DNA from: Onchocerca volvulus | Taxonomy: Eukaryota; Nematoda; Chromadorea; Rhabditida; Onchocercidae | DNA: 64,000 nt | NCBI GenBank assembly: GCA_000499405.2 | Contig: HG738139.1 | Location: forward strand, 10,936,616 to 11,000,615 | Direction: 5' to 3' | Shown: positions 37,488 through 49,300 of the stretch, piece by piece | Layout: each line of letters begins with the position of its first letter | Position numbering within the stretch: the first letter of the stretch is position 1 | Translations under genes and position numbers: made by a program | The notes under the pieces: model-generated | Seen by the model: only the letters and a program-made list of their open reading frames with translations | Told to the model about the DNA's origin: nothing | The model's database searches: none

Positions 37488-39295
37488 GAGACATACACAA
37501 TGCTAATATCAGATTTTTGTCTGTGATTATTGTTTTGTTGCTTTCTCTTGGGGTTACATTGTTTTTCAGATTTTCAGACATTCAAACCTTAAATCATCTC
37601 ATTACTGATATATCCGTATCCGCAATGAAATTATTAAAAAATAAATTATCGGCAAAATCTGTCTTTCAAGTCATACCGTTTACTTGGCCATCCCTATGCC
37701 TTCTTCCTTTTTCACTTGATATTCAAAAAAAGATGGCTAGAAATTAAGCACATTCTATGGGTTTTCTTCTCTTTCTAGCGAAAAAAGACTTTTTTTTTCG
37801 CTTTTAATGGTCAAGAGAGTAAAATGTGATGTTTTCAAGGAATATTAAAATGTAATTGTTGTTTCAAATGTTTTTTTTTCTTTTTTCTTTTCTTTTTGAC
37901 TAGGCAATAATGTATTCCTGATTTCTTCTAAATTTATCAAGAAATCCCATCACTTCGCTTTCCTAGCTTCTTCCAGTCTAATCCAATTAGCTTCAATTAA
38001 TCCAATCCAGATTTTCTGTTCGAAAAAGTTTCAGTGGTATCTGGCATATAATTATTTCAATGGGAAACAATTTGCATTGTTTCATAAATATTAACAACAT
38101 CCTTCCTTTTATTTTTTAAGGCAGACTTAAATGTGCCTAATTTTTCAGTGTAAAATGTATTCTATGAATAAACAATTAACAATATAAGCATATCTTATTC
38201 TGCATATTTTAGATGGATGAATTAGAGAGGAGAACACTTTATGCTATCCATCTATTGTTTCCTGATTACTGAGATATTGTTATGAGGCCTTGATCCTATA
38301 AGTAAAAGACTTTAAGTCTGTCGAAATAGAGCCTAAAATTCATCAACGTAAAATTCCACACATCCCTTACTTGACAGTCAACGCATCCCCTCACTTGTAT
38401 TCAACTTCATCTCCGTTCCATATCTGATTCCGAACGTACCGAAAGCAAAGAAATACTAATTTTGCCCGAACGGTATTTTGCGGCGTATTGCAAATTGGCG
38501 TTCTGAAAAAATTGAATATGATGGATATTTGTGATGCAAAAGGTGTACAGCATTTATTTGCAGAGCATGACTAAAGTTGCCGGATGGTAATACTTGATGC
38601 CGTGATCTTGCTCAATATTCTATACCGTATTTTTCATTTATTCTATTTATGCAAATTCACTTATCTGCTAATTTATCTATAGTTGTAGAGTTACCATATC
38701 TCGGATATTAATATGTATGGAAAAGGAATGATAACATGACCGTATACCAAAAATTCCTATAAATGGGTTACTTCATATTAGAGACTGTGTCTTTACTGTA
38801 GCTATACCATACTTTTCATTTATTCTATTTATACAAATTCACTTATTTACTAGTTTAACCGTAGTTGCAAAGTCACCATATCCCAGATATTAATATGCAT
38901 AGGAGAGGAATGATGATATAACCGTATATCAGATATTGCTACAGATAGATTTCCTTATATAACAGAAAATAATATGACTGTATGTGGAATATTTTTGCCT
39001 TCAAGTAGATGATTGAAATGAATAAAGGCACTTTACGTAATTTGATGTGTGAAATGAAATTACGTGAAGAATTGGACATGTGAATCGATCTGCATTAAGT
39101 CGAGAATTGTTATTTACAGGAAAGTAATTTGTAAAGCGCATGAATGAAAAAACCCAATTTTTAGATTAGTGATTATTCAAGATGAAAGTGCTTGGAAGGT
39201 AAGATCTAAGAGTGGAAGGATTAAGGATCAAGAATTTTACGTAACGAAAACAAATTTTTGTACTAAAAGTGTCGCCACAATTGTTCTTCCCAACT
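37488..39295. other. SPCS3-USP46 intergenic region
   Basis: Non-coding, AT-rich, with an AATAAA at 37640-37645 that could end the SPCS3 transcript. It contains a diverged duplicated segment (38620-38930). Around 39181 the sequence ATGAAAGTGCTTGGAAG|GTAAGA looks like a small exon with a good donor, but its phase does not fit the first certain USP46 exon. Confidence 0.5.
38620..38930. repeat. Diverged ~130-bp direct repeat pair
   Basis: Copy 1 (about 38620-38749) and copy 2 (about 38802-38930) share TTTTCATTTATTCTATTTAT, then CAAATTCACTTAT, GTAGTTG, GATATTAATATG and ACCGTATA, with about 80% identity by eye and an offset of about 182 bp. It is intergenic and of unknown origin. Confidence 0.8.
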
Positions 39296-42200
39296 ATGGT
39301 TTGTCTTTTCTGTCTTTCTTTCTCTCATATATAATTTCTTTTCTGGTAGATGTTATGTGAGTTCAATTTAAAAGAAATTATCAATTGGAAATTCTTGTAT
39401 ATCGAAGGATGACATCACTTGAAAAAATGTAATTGAAGTTGAATTTTAATTGAAGGTAAGATTTAATATTCTTTATCGAACACTACTCTATCCAGGAAAA
39501 AGATTATATTTGTAAAAACTTTGTGAGTTGAAAAATGAAACATTCCTCACATCTTGAAATTTGCATAGTTCTATTTTTATCACAAATATGTAGTGAATGC
39601 AAATGTTGCGATTAACTTACACATGGTTACACAATACATATTTCTCAATTTTGCATTCCCTTAACACTATATGTTCATATGACATTATACTTGAAGCAGG
39701 TATAATTAAAAATGCAGTAAGACATCAAATTATGCTTTCAGAGCAATTTATTAATTTGTTTTAGGGTGCGAACGCTTCGTCACAGCTGGAAAAAGAAATC
39801 TGTTCAGATCATTTATTGAGCAATGAACATTTCTATGGACTGGTTAATGTTTGTATTAAAATTATTTCTGCAAAAAATAAAAAAATGCTAGAAGTTAAAA
39901 ATTTTCTAATTGGTTTCAGTTGGTATAATAAAAGTGAAATTAGTTTAAATCGAGTAATTTGGGTACAGTCCTTTTTGTATTAATTCAAAATTGAATCTCT
40001 GGATAGATTTATTGTTGATTTATTAATTTTATTAGATTTGTTACTATTTGCATTTTATTACTGTATTTGCTTGTTTATTTCAGTTCGGTAATACCTGTTA
40101 TTGCAATTCGGTCATTCAGGCACTTTATTTTTGCCGTCCATTTCGTGAGAAAATTTTGCAGTATAAACAACAGTTGAAGAAATCATATGATAAGGAATCA
40201 GGTCGTGTGATATGATTTCTTTTTTTATTTAAAAGAAAGAATAATTAAAGCAATATACTAAAGAACTATTTTTCGGCAATTTAGTATCCATCTGGATTCA
40301 TCACATATTGTTTTATTGGAATCTTTAAATAATAAAAAAATAAAGTAACTTCTATTGAGAATTTACAAATCCCCCCTCTTTTTTTTTTTCTTCGATTTCA
40401 CTGATTTCAGGACGAGAAAAAGAAAATTTATTGACTTGTCTCGCTGATCTTTTCCACAACATAGCGACACAGAAGAAACGAGTGGGAACGATTGCACCCA
40501 AAAGATTCATCACCAAATTAAAAAAAGAAAATGGCAAGTAGAGATATGTTTATATCGGCTTTTTATTCAATAAGGAAATAAATCATTCTTAATTACTAAT
40601 GAAAAACGGTAATAAAGAGAAAGAATCATCCCTTTTTCCAGATTTTATTTTTAATAAAAATTGAGTCATCTGTTCATTTTCTGAGGGATTTTGAGCTTCC
40701 TGTATTTTAAAATATTGATAAACTTTAAAAAAAATCGAATTTCTTAAACTTTGATATGGAACTAGTAGGTTAATGCCAACTTCTTTAGCATTAAAAGGAT
40801 CAAAGTTATGTTTTAAGCAGAAAGCTACTTCTTATCTCATTATTAACAGTTTAAAATAGTAGAAATATTATCTATTTTTTATTTGGCGACTGAGACTTTT
40901 CGAAGGAAACAAAAGTTTTATGCAGCCTTGCAAAAGTTTCGGAGAATTGTAAATAATATATAGATTATTTCAGGTATATTTGATAATTTCTCGCAGCAGG
41001 ATGCCCATGAATTCCTGAATTATTTATTAAATACAATATCAGAAACGCTTGCTGAGGAGAAAAAAGCAGAAAAGATGGAAAAATTGCTCCGTGCAAATGG
41101 AATGACGAAGAAAGGTTCTAATATTGTATCGCATGAACCACTCGCATTCTGTCAACCAAGGTGAAAAATGATTAATGTTTTATTTTGAAGTTTTTATTTA
41201 ATTCTAAACTGTTGAAGATTTTGTAACCAAGATAGTGAATAAGAAAACGTTCGTAAAAGAGAACTTATGTTCTCTTTCACGAACTTTTTTTCATTCAATA
41301 TCTTAATTACAAAATTTTCAACAGCATTTAGCTATAAAAATTAACGAACGATGTTATTGCTTATTTCTTGTTATTGTTACTGTTGCAGTAATGATTTATC
41401 TTCATTTTTAAATTAAAAAATACTTTGAGTAGTACTCTTTTTTTTAAGTTAACTTAATTTGGTATGATTTTAGTGGCTCAAAAAGTGACGCTACATGGAT
41501 TCAAGAAATTTTCCAAGGAACTTTAACTAATGAAACACGTTGCCTTAATTGTGAAACGGTGTGTTTTATTTTATTTTATTTTATTTTTTTCATAACTTGT
41601 TTTATGCGAGAATTTTTTGCTACTGTTTGAATTTTTTTGAGAAAAAACAATGAATTTCTGAAACTCTATCTCGAAAAAGGATAGAGATTTTGCTTCGTCT
41701 AGAGAGTTGGAATGGTTTGGAAATAGTACTAGTGATTAAAAATGCTATTTTTTATGTAATGCGATTTGAAAGAAATATTGATTTGATTTTCAATATTCAT
41801 GACTGGTCAGAAATGAAATACGTTTATCAAGCTATAAAAATGAATTATAAACACTGTTAAATATATCGTGGTAATAGTGAACAATATTGGACTTTAATAT
41901 ACCTTCAAAATCTAAAACATGCAATAAAAATTAATTTGAAACAAAATTATTTGATTTTTCTGTGGTCAAGTAAAATGGTTATACCCATCTTTTTGGTCTT
42001 CAGGTATCAAGCAAGGATGAAGATTTTTTGGATCTGAGCGTTGATGTTGAACAAAATACATCAATTACCCATTGTTTACGTGTCTTTTCCGATATGGAAA
42101 CATTACAAGGAGAACAGAAATATTACTGCGAAAATTGTTGTTCAAAGCATGAAGTATTATTTACTTTTATAGCCTTTCCCTTTTTTATTTGAAGAATTCT

Positions 42201-43351
42201 ATTATAGAAATCCCATTGTGTGCTTCCTCACTGTATTTATAGACAATGTCTGTAAGCTGTGAAAGAAATTCCAAAAATTTTGCAGGCTCAGAAACGTATG
42301 CGTATTAAAAAATTGCCGCAAATGTTAGCGTTGCATTTGAAACGGTTTAAATATGTGGAACAAATGAGTCGCCATACAAAATTATCATACCGAGTATTGT
42401 TCCCACTCGAATTACGTCTTTTCAATGTAGTAAGTCATTATATTTGAGTTAATCTTTCCTTCTTATATGTTGAGAAATGAAATTGAAAAAAAGCGTTAAT
42501 GAGCTAAGAAATTGACGTACTTCTTCAAAATTCTTAGTTTCTACATTATTCTCGTCATACTGTTTTAATAATTTTGTTTCGTGCTGATATCACTGGCATG
42601 AAAAAAGTATATTAGGATGAGGAATCGAACTTCTGCAATAAAAGTATGCAGAATACTATTAGCAGGTTTCACATAAACTAATGCTTTAAAGAAAATATGA
42701 CCTAAAGTAAAAGACTCTATATAAGAATTAAATAAAATTCATATAAGATGTGGGAATAAATATATTTGATGGCTCTTTAATGATGTTAGCTTGATTCAAA
42801 ATATGAAATAATTATAATCATAGATAGTATCAGTTCAGAATATTTAAAGCTTCGTTCCCTCACGCTTTCTTTAAAGTTTCTATATTTGTTCACTTTATTA
42901 GTTTAATGCTTGTTCAGAGTGATGATGCGGTGAATAGGGATCGTCTGTATGATTTATGTGCAGTGGTGGTACATTGTGGTTCTACGCCAAATCGTGGCCA
43001 TTATATTACACTTGTAAAGACACATAATTTCTGGCTTCTTTTCGATGATGATATAGTCGATGTTAGTGATTTCACGATTTTAATAAAAGGGCTTTATTAA
43101 GGAATGAGAGTTTACCGAAAAAAATTAACCTGTGATTTTTCAAAGATTTCAACAGTGGGAAAAAGAAAGTAAAATGCAAGTTTTATTTCCAGAAAATTGA
43201 TCCCGGAGCGATTGAGGATTTTTTTGGTCTTTCGGAATGTGGTGTACAAAAAAACAGTGAATCTGCATATATCTTATTTTATGAAGCAAGGGATGCTGTG
43301 AATACAGACATCAAAGGAGGAGCTGGACAATTTGCTAATTCATCCATTTAG
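39296..43351 (+). CDS. usp-46: USP46/USP12-type ubiquitin-specific protease (start provisional)
   Basis: Certain exons: 39765-39848, 40084-40201, 40411-40533, 40974-41160, 41474-41558, 42004-42153, 42286-42429, 42918-43061, 43193-43351 (397 residues). A start ATG at 39296-39298 directly followed by GTTTGT would give [11 protein letters not shown], as in the family, but this first exon is provisional. The catalytic Cys lies in GNTCYCNS (about residue 34) and the catalytic His in NRGHYITLV (about 326). The zinc-finger pairs are CLNC and [39 protein letters not shown] and [20 protein letters not shown] are almost identical to human USP46/USP12. C. elegans USP-46 removes ubiquitin from the glutamate receptor GLR-1 with WDR20/WDR48 cofactors; that role is by family. 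Exon 40411-40533 ends at a GC donor (G|GCAAGT). Confidence 0.94.
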
Positions 43352-43435
43352 TTTTTTATCCAGAAATTTTTTGTTGAAAAAAATAAGTAAATATTATAAT
43401 TTATTGGAGTAGTAAAAAGAAACTTTTTCTTATAT

Positions 43436-43441
43436 AATAAA
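43436..43441 (+). terminator. AATAAA polyadenylation signal of USP46
   Basis: A canonical hexamer 85 nt downstream of the USP46 stop at 43351. Assigned by motif and position. Confidence 0.5.
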
Positions 43442-44275
43442 TTATCAGTATTTATTATTATTGTAAATTTACTTCATAATTTAAAATAGAAAAGTACATA
43501 AAAAATATTTCTGTGGAATTCAGCCTGTTTATTTTCTGACATTTCCAACATGGTCTTAAGGCAGGCTATGTAAAATGTTGAATGTTTGAGTGGGAAAGAT
43601 GACTATTATTAAGAGCTTTCTTGATCGGCATGGCAACTAAAGTATGTATTGAATAGAATAATACCGATTGAATCCCTTAATTTTTATATATGGATTGTGA
43701 AGTAGGAAAATCCGAGCTTGTTAATCTCTCTTTTTCGGTCATTTGCTTATATAAAATTTTTAGTGAATGATAAAAAGTCGTAAAATAAGAGCAGTAAAAA
43801 TTCATAAAGTTTTGAAAGTTAAGCAAATTTGCCAAATTTACAGTTAATTTATGTGTATGGCTCAAAATATCGCACTGATTTTTTTAAAATATAGAACTCA
43901 TTCAGGTAAGCTGTTATTTGTATTTGGCAAAATGACTAAATATACCAAATTTTTCTTGTGAAGAAAGAAAATATTGTAATTTTTGGTTCATGGCTGTGAC
44001 ATATATTGTGGCTTTGTACAATATGCGATACTTTCAGGAATTTGTAGTTTTTTTTCTTAAAATTGTTTAAATTTGTTCATACAGTGGATTTTATCCGCAT
44101 CAATGATGTAATCGCTTAGTGATAAATTTAAATGTTTACTCAAAAAATTCGATTTTTAATTTTAATACGTTCAATTAACTAATGACATCAAAGACATACA
44201 AAAAATTGAAAACAACAAAAACTATAAATTAACGCCTCAAAGGCTATAAATTAAACGGAGAGAGATCGTTTATCC

Positions 44276-44335
44276 TAATCAAATAGTGTCAAATTGTTGA
44301 AAATTTAATCAAATAGTGTCAAATTGTTGAAAATT
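44276..44335. repeat. Two-copy tandem repeat, 30-bp unit
   Basis: TAATCAAATAGTGTCAAATT followed by GTTGAAAATT occurs twice in direct succession at 44276-44335, with no difference in the readable overlap. Confidence 0.88.
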
Positions 44336-44767
44336 ATTGATTATAGGGCGAAAAATAATTTGACGATAGTATGAGAGCCTTACTTCGGAAGCATTAAATT
44401 ATGACCAAACAATTTTAAGGCTTAAGGCTTTATTTCAATTGAACAATTCTGAAATGGCTGACAGGAGCTTCATTCTGGATGCATTACTCCTGGTTTGAAG
44501 ATTAGCATGTGATCCATAAAAGTGAAGAGGGGTGAGAGTAATATGTTAAGAAATAGTTGTTATAAATTCTGCTACTAATTTGAATGGTAAAATTTTGGAA
44601 AAATTACGAAATTCATTAAAGCAGATAATCTGATCAGAATTAGTTTTTGTTGGAATGAATTAATTTCTCATTTGAGATTATATCTCTGCCAAAGTGAAAC
44701 GTTATGCTTGATCCATTCCTCTTAAAGTTAGGATATCACAATCAAGCGGAAAGAGTAGTATCTTTAG

Positions 44768-45310
44768 GAGGCACAACAGAAACACAAAGTAAAGAATAAA
44801 AAAAAGCGCCGTACGAAAACTGCCACAGAAAGCTGGGAATAGGTGAAGGTAAAAGTGAACAAAAGATTCGAAAGGAAGTAAGAGTTATTAGGAAATTTCA
44901 GAAATACATAAAATAATGAAAATAAATTAAGCAAAAGAAGTGAAACAATCGACAAATGAAGTGGTGCAAAAACTGTTTTTGTTTTGTTTCTTAGTTCAAG
45001 TTTATTTTAGTTTTGCTTTAATTCTTAATTAGTTTAGATTATCAAACGTTCGTGAATTGCTGGAAAAGGCTATATCTAGCGGTTCTTGACGTTCGGATGC
45101 ATTTTAATGTGGAGTTTAATCGATAATTGCACATGGATACAATGTGATCCCGAACCATCCATCCTGAATTATGCAAAAACCCCCAGATTACCAACCAAAT
45201 TTTTATGTCCCGCATTTTTTCACAATCTTTCAAAGTTCGGAAATTTGCAAACGCATGAGTATCAGGCCATCATCATTTCGCGGCCGCCCGATTCTCCTCC
45301 ATTATAACAG
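44768..45310 (+). pseudogene. Coding-looking patch, possible decayed gene fragment of unknown family
   Basis: A segment after CTTTAG at 44762-44767 reads as a Lys/Arg-rich peptide (EAQQKHKVKNKKKRRTKTAT) and stops after ESWE. Further on, 45041-45116 reads YQTFVNCWKRLYLAVLDVRM in one frame. 45086-45307 continues in another frame, including NCTWIQCDPEPSILNYAKT and EYQAIIISRPPDSPPL. The patch is more GC-rich than its surroundings and contains a GCGGCCGC site at about 45279. No splice arrangement joins the pieces in one frame, and I do not recognise the family. It may be a decayed exon set or chance. Confidence 0.25.
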
Positions 45311-46303
45311 TTGCAGACTTGTGGTCCTGTCGTGAAGTCTAATTCTCTCTGTCTCATATGTTTAGAGTAGATCTTGCAGGAGACCAGCCTTTTAACATAT
45401 TTCTTTACATAAGATCGAAATTTCTGAAGGATCTATCGATCATATATTTTGGCCTTTAATCTTTCCAAATAATTATTTTGCTTCCGTTAATTTCATTAGT
45501 CATGCATAAGAGATATATAGAAATTAGAAAATCCACACCTGTTTATACATAATTATGATGAACTTAAACTGATTCAATAAGCGTATGTTACGTATACCAC
45601 GTATATCACGTCTTTATAGAATTTATGTTGCGATAAATTCGACATATGTTGTCAGAAATGTTGTATCCATTCATCAGCTTGTAGAACATTCTAGTATCAT
45701 TTTAGTAATATACATTGCATGCAAAATGCAGCATATCACGGCTTATATGATCTGTAGTTTTATAGCTTATCAAGTTTTGAAAGTGCTTTCTGATTTCATC
45801 CTAATCCTGAGTTTTCTATAATTCCAATTTCTTGATTCTTCTGCTTCTTCAACAATTTTATTTCTCGTTATTATCATCCCTTTCTTTGTCTATAAATATT
45901 TACTAGTAAGTATTTACTTGCTGCAAATTAATTATTGCTGCAAGAAGCTAATAAATATTTATTGCAATTCTTGCAGCAATAATTAGTTTAACATTGGTGT
46001 TATCAACTGTCAGATCTTTCATTAAATCTCTTCTTTTAATTGCACTGCAAAATGATTATTGGCATATAACAGTTAAGATCTTTTCCTTCTCATCTTTTCA
46101 TAAATAAGTAATCAACGAATAAAGAAATGTAAAAGTGCACTATTTAATTCAGTTTGTGTTTAGATCTGTGTTTAGAAATTGAGATACTGTTATAGTAAAA
46201 GCATAGATTAAGGTTGATTATAACCATATATGTCTGCTTCCTATATTTTTTTTAAAACATGATAAACTTATAATATCAAATTTGCCAAGTATTACAGTCG
46301 TAA

Positions 46304-46312
46304 ATATTTCAG
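46304..46312 (+). promoter_or_regulatory. Probable trans-splice acceptor of the Slingshot gene
   Basis: AAATATTTCAG ends at 46312, 13 nt before the ATG at 46326. The N terminus is conserved from its first residues, so no upstream coding exon is required. A spliced-leader or 5' UTR acceptor is inferred. Confidence 0.45.
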
Positions 46313-46325
46313 ACTTAATTGGATA

Positions 46326-49300
46326 ATGTCACTAGTTACGGTGCAACGTTCACCGACACCAAGTGAGAATGGAAATTTCGACCAAACGGTAGCAGATTAT
46401 GTTCTTTTTGAAATTCAACTTGCTTTTTTTGTTAATATTTCATAAAATTTTAAAGGTTATAGTGTTGCAAACAAATTTTGTTTTGAATTTTAATGAAGTT
46501 TTAGTGAAATTTTCTTTCATTGTAAGAATAATATTTATATTTTTTATTATTCTTCAGGATATCGATACATCAGAATGTGGTTCGCCAACATTCAGAGAAT
46601 CAATTCCAAGTACAGAATGTTATTTTTACGTGAAAGGTACTGCGGTCATTTTATTACAGCCCGATCGTACAAATATTGGACGCCATAACACTGGTGGTAA
46701 GTATTCATTCAACTTTATTCTATCATTCAGATCAATGTGTCGAAAAAGAATAATCGATAATTAGTATATCGGATAAGAAGATTTTCAGGAATATGAATCT
46801 TCAGATAAATAATAACTGAAAAAGTTGGATATAGTAAATAAGAGCTGATATAGAGGAAGATATAAAGATTTCAGATAAGTTGTTAAAGATAATTTATCCA
46901 TAGTAATTTATGTCTTCGTGGTAGTGATTGTTGTTGTGCTTAGGGTTTTAAATTTTATTGAAAATTGGAAATATATGATGCTTCTTCCAAGCTTTTCTTA
47001 TATTTCAGGCGAAATTGAAGAACATTTGCAAGCAATATTAAATATATTATCTCCTCAAGATAATCTTACTATGGCTGTAAGATTGCAACCAGCTACTATT
47101 GAAACCATTAGTTCAGTAAACCATGCTCGTTATTTAGCTGTTGTGTCATCCGCACATTATCGGAAGGTTAACTTCCGAAATGTTCGAGAAGTTGTTTTGC
47201 TGGGTCTTGATTGTTTACCAAATAATAAAGTCGCGTGAGTTGATTAAATATATATTGCTAGTTTTAAAGTTTTAATTATTAATTGATGAAATTGAGTTTT
47301 TATGAAAAACTGACTTTTTGCCCATTGAATATATGTCTCATAAGGAACCGATTCATTAATCATATATATCAGAAATGGTTGATTTTGAATGATTTTTATT
47401 TATTTTAAATACGGTGGATTATAGAATTGGTGTGACCATTCCGGTTTGTGCTTCAACCCGAGTGAGTTTAGATGGTGATGGTGGCGTGGTTGTTGATTTG
47501 GATTCATCATCACATATATTCAGGCCTGTTTCTGTTCAGGCTATGTGGACTATGTTCCAAAGATTGCATAAAGTATACTTTACATACTTTTTTATTCTCT
47601 CAATTTGACGAATTTTTCAAATTATTTTTAGAACTATTACCGAATCTGCTATCCTGAATAAAATTCATATCGAACTAGACTTTGGGATACTATATTATTT
47701 AAGAATATATTTGCAGGAATTAATCGAAGCGCAGAATATAAAAAGTTCTGCGCAACAATTTGGAAAAGCAGCAAGACGTTTAATTGATTATTACAATGAG
47801 CAAGTATCATCTGACGATGCAATAATCACAATGTGGTTTGTTACTATAGCTATTACGGGGATATGATAATTTTAATTTTTGTTTTTCTGATTCGTGATGT
47901 TGTTGATTTTAATCTATTATCAAACCTGTTTACGCACAAATTTTATCACAAAAAATTATTAGTTAATCGCAAAACGATAAAATGTTGACAATTAGTTTTC
48001 AAAATAAAATAGTTTTCACAGATTTCATTTTTTGCTCGTTGTGACTACTTGTTAACTGCCCTCTTTATTGGTTGACCTAAAGAATTGCAGTAACGATTCC
48101 ACTGCGAAATATTTTTCTCTTCTTGTAGTTATAAAGAAATAAATTAAAAAATATCCAATTTTTTTTTCTTTTAAACTAACTGAAATGAAAAGAGTTTTAT
48201 TGTTTATTTGAAAAGCTGATTTAATTCTTCATTAAACTCTGGAAACATTGAAGATGGGACTATTCATAGAATTCTTCAGATTTAGCTTCTCGGATCATTT
48301 TTTTAAAAATGATTTCAAATTTAAAGGGAACGTTCGACGGCATGTTGCGCTAATGAAACCGGGGACGATTTGGGAGCAACAAGTGCGGATGCTGAGCGAC
48401 TCAGTCATGATTATCGAAGCGATGAGGATTCCGGTGATTTGTTTTTCTTTTTTTTTTACAAAGTAAAATCATTATTTTTCTCTTTTAATTGTATTCATTT
48501 AAACTACACGATACGCAGTTTTCATAATCATATTTATCAGTTATCATGTATCTTTTCCAGTAGAAGCTCGAATTTATGAATACTTGAAAGAGGTGATGCA
48601 AACGGTAGATTTGGATGAAGTAACGAGTAGAGATATCCGTTTAAAGGTTGATTTTAAATTTGTTCTTTCATGATTACGTATGCTAAGGTATTAATATATG
48701 TCTTTTCTCGCTTAACTTTAGAATTTAGGATAAAATTGTTCAGGTAGAAGAGACTATGCATATGAAATTGGATAAATACAAAGATTTCATCAGTCGTCAA
48801 ATGATGGTTATCATGGGACAAATGGATAGAGCATCACAGATTTTTCCTTATCTTTATTTGGGTACTGAATGGAATGCATGCGACTGGCAGTGGCTTGAAA
48901 ATAATGGGTATGTAAATTATAGCACTTAAAAATTGTGTTGAAAGGGATTTCAAAAGATCTGGTGCTCCGAATACTTTTTTAATTCGTTTATTTTGTGAGC
49001 AGTTTATTGTTCGGAGATTTTGGTTTGATGTAAGTCATCAAGTTGGATATGAAACGTATTTTATGTTTAACTAAATAATAACACATTCATTTCCACAAAG
49101 GATTTTTCATTCCAATTTGTTTCAATTCATAATTTTTGTAGTTGATGTTGAATAAATTTATATATGAATAAATTCCTGATAACATTTTACTTTTTAAGAA
49201 TCAAGTATATCGTTAATGTAACGAACGAAGTAGAGAATTTTTTTCCTGCTCGTTTAAAATATCTAAAAATACGTGTTTCGGATGAGGCCAGTACCGAATT

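Larger units (their letters stand above)
43442..46310. other. USP46-Slingshot intergenic region
   Basis: About 2.9 kb without a recognised gene. It includes a small tandem repeat at 44276-44335 and a locally more GC-rich, coding-looking patch at about 44768-45310 (listed separately). The remainder is ordinary AT-rich sequence. The short ORF at 45585-45821 has no recognisable domain. Confidence 0.5.

Noticed and set aside
39181..39200. Mini-exon ATGAAAGTGCTTGGAAG before USP46
   Set aside because: Good donor, but it ends in phase 2 whereas the first certain USP46 exon starts in phase 0.
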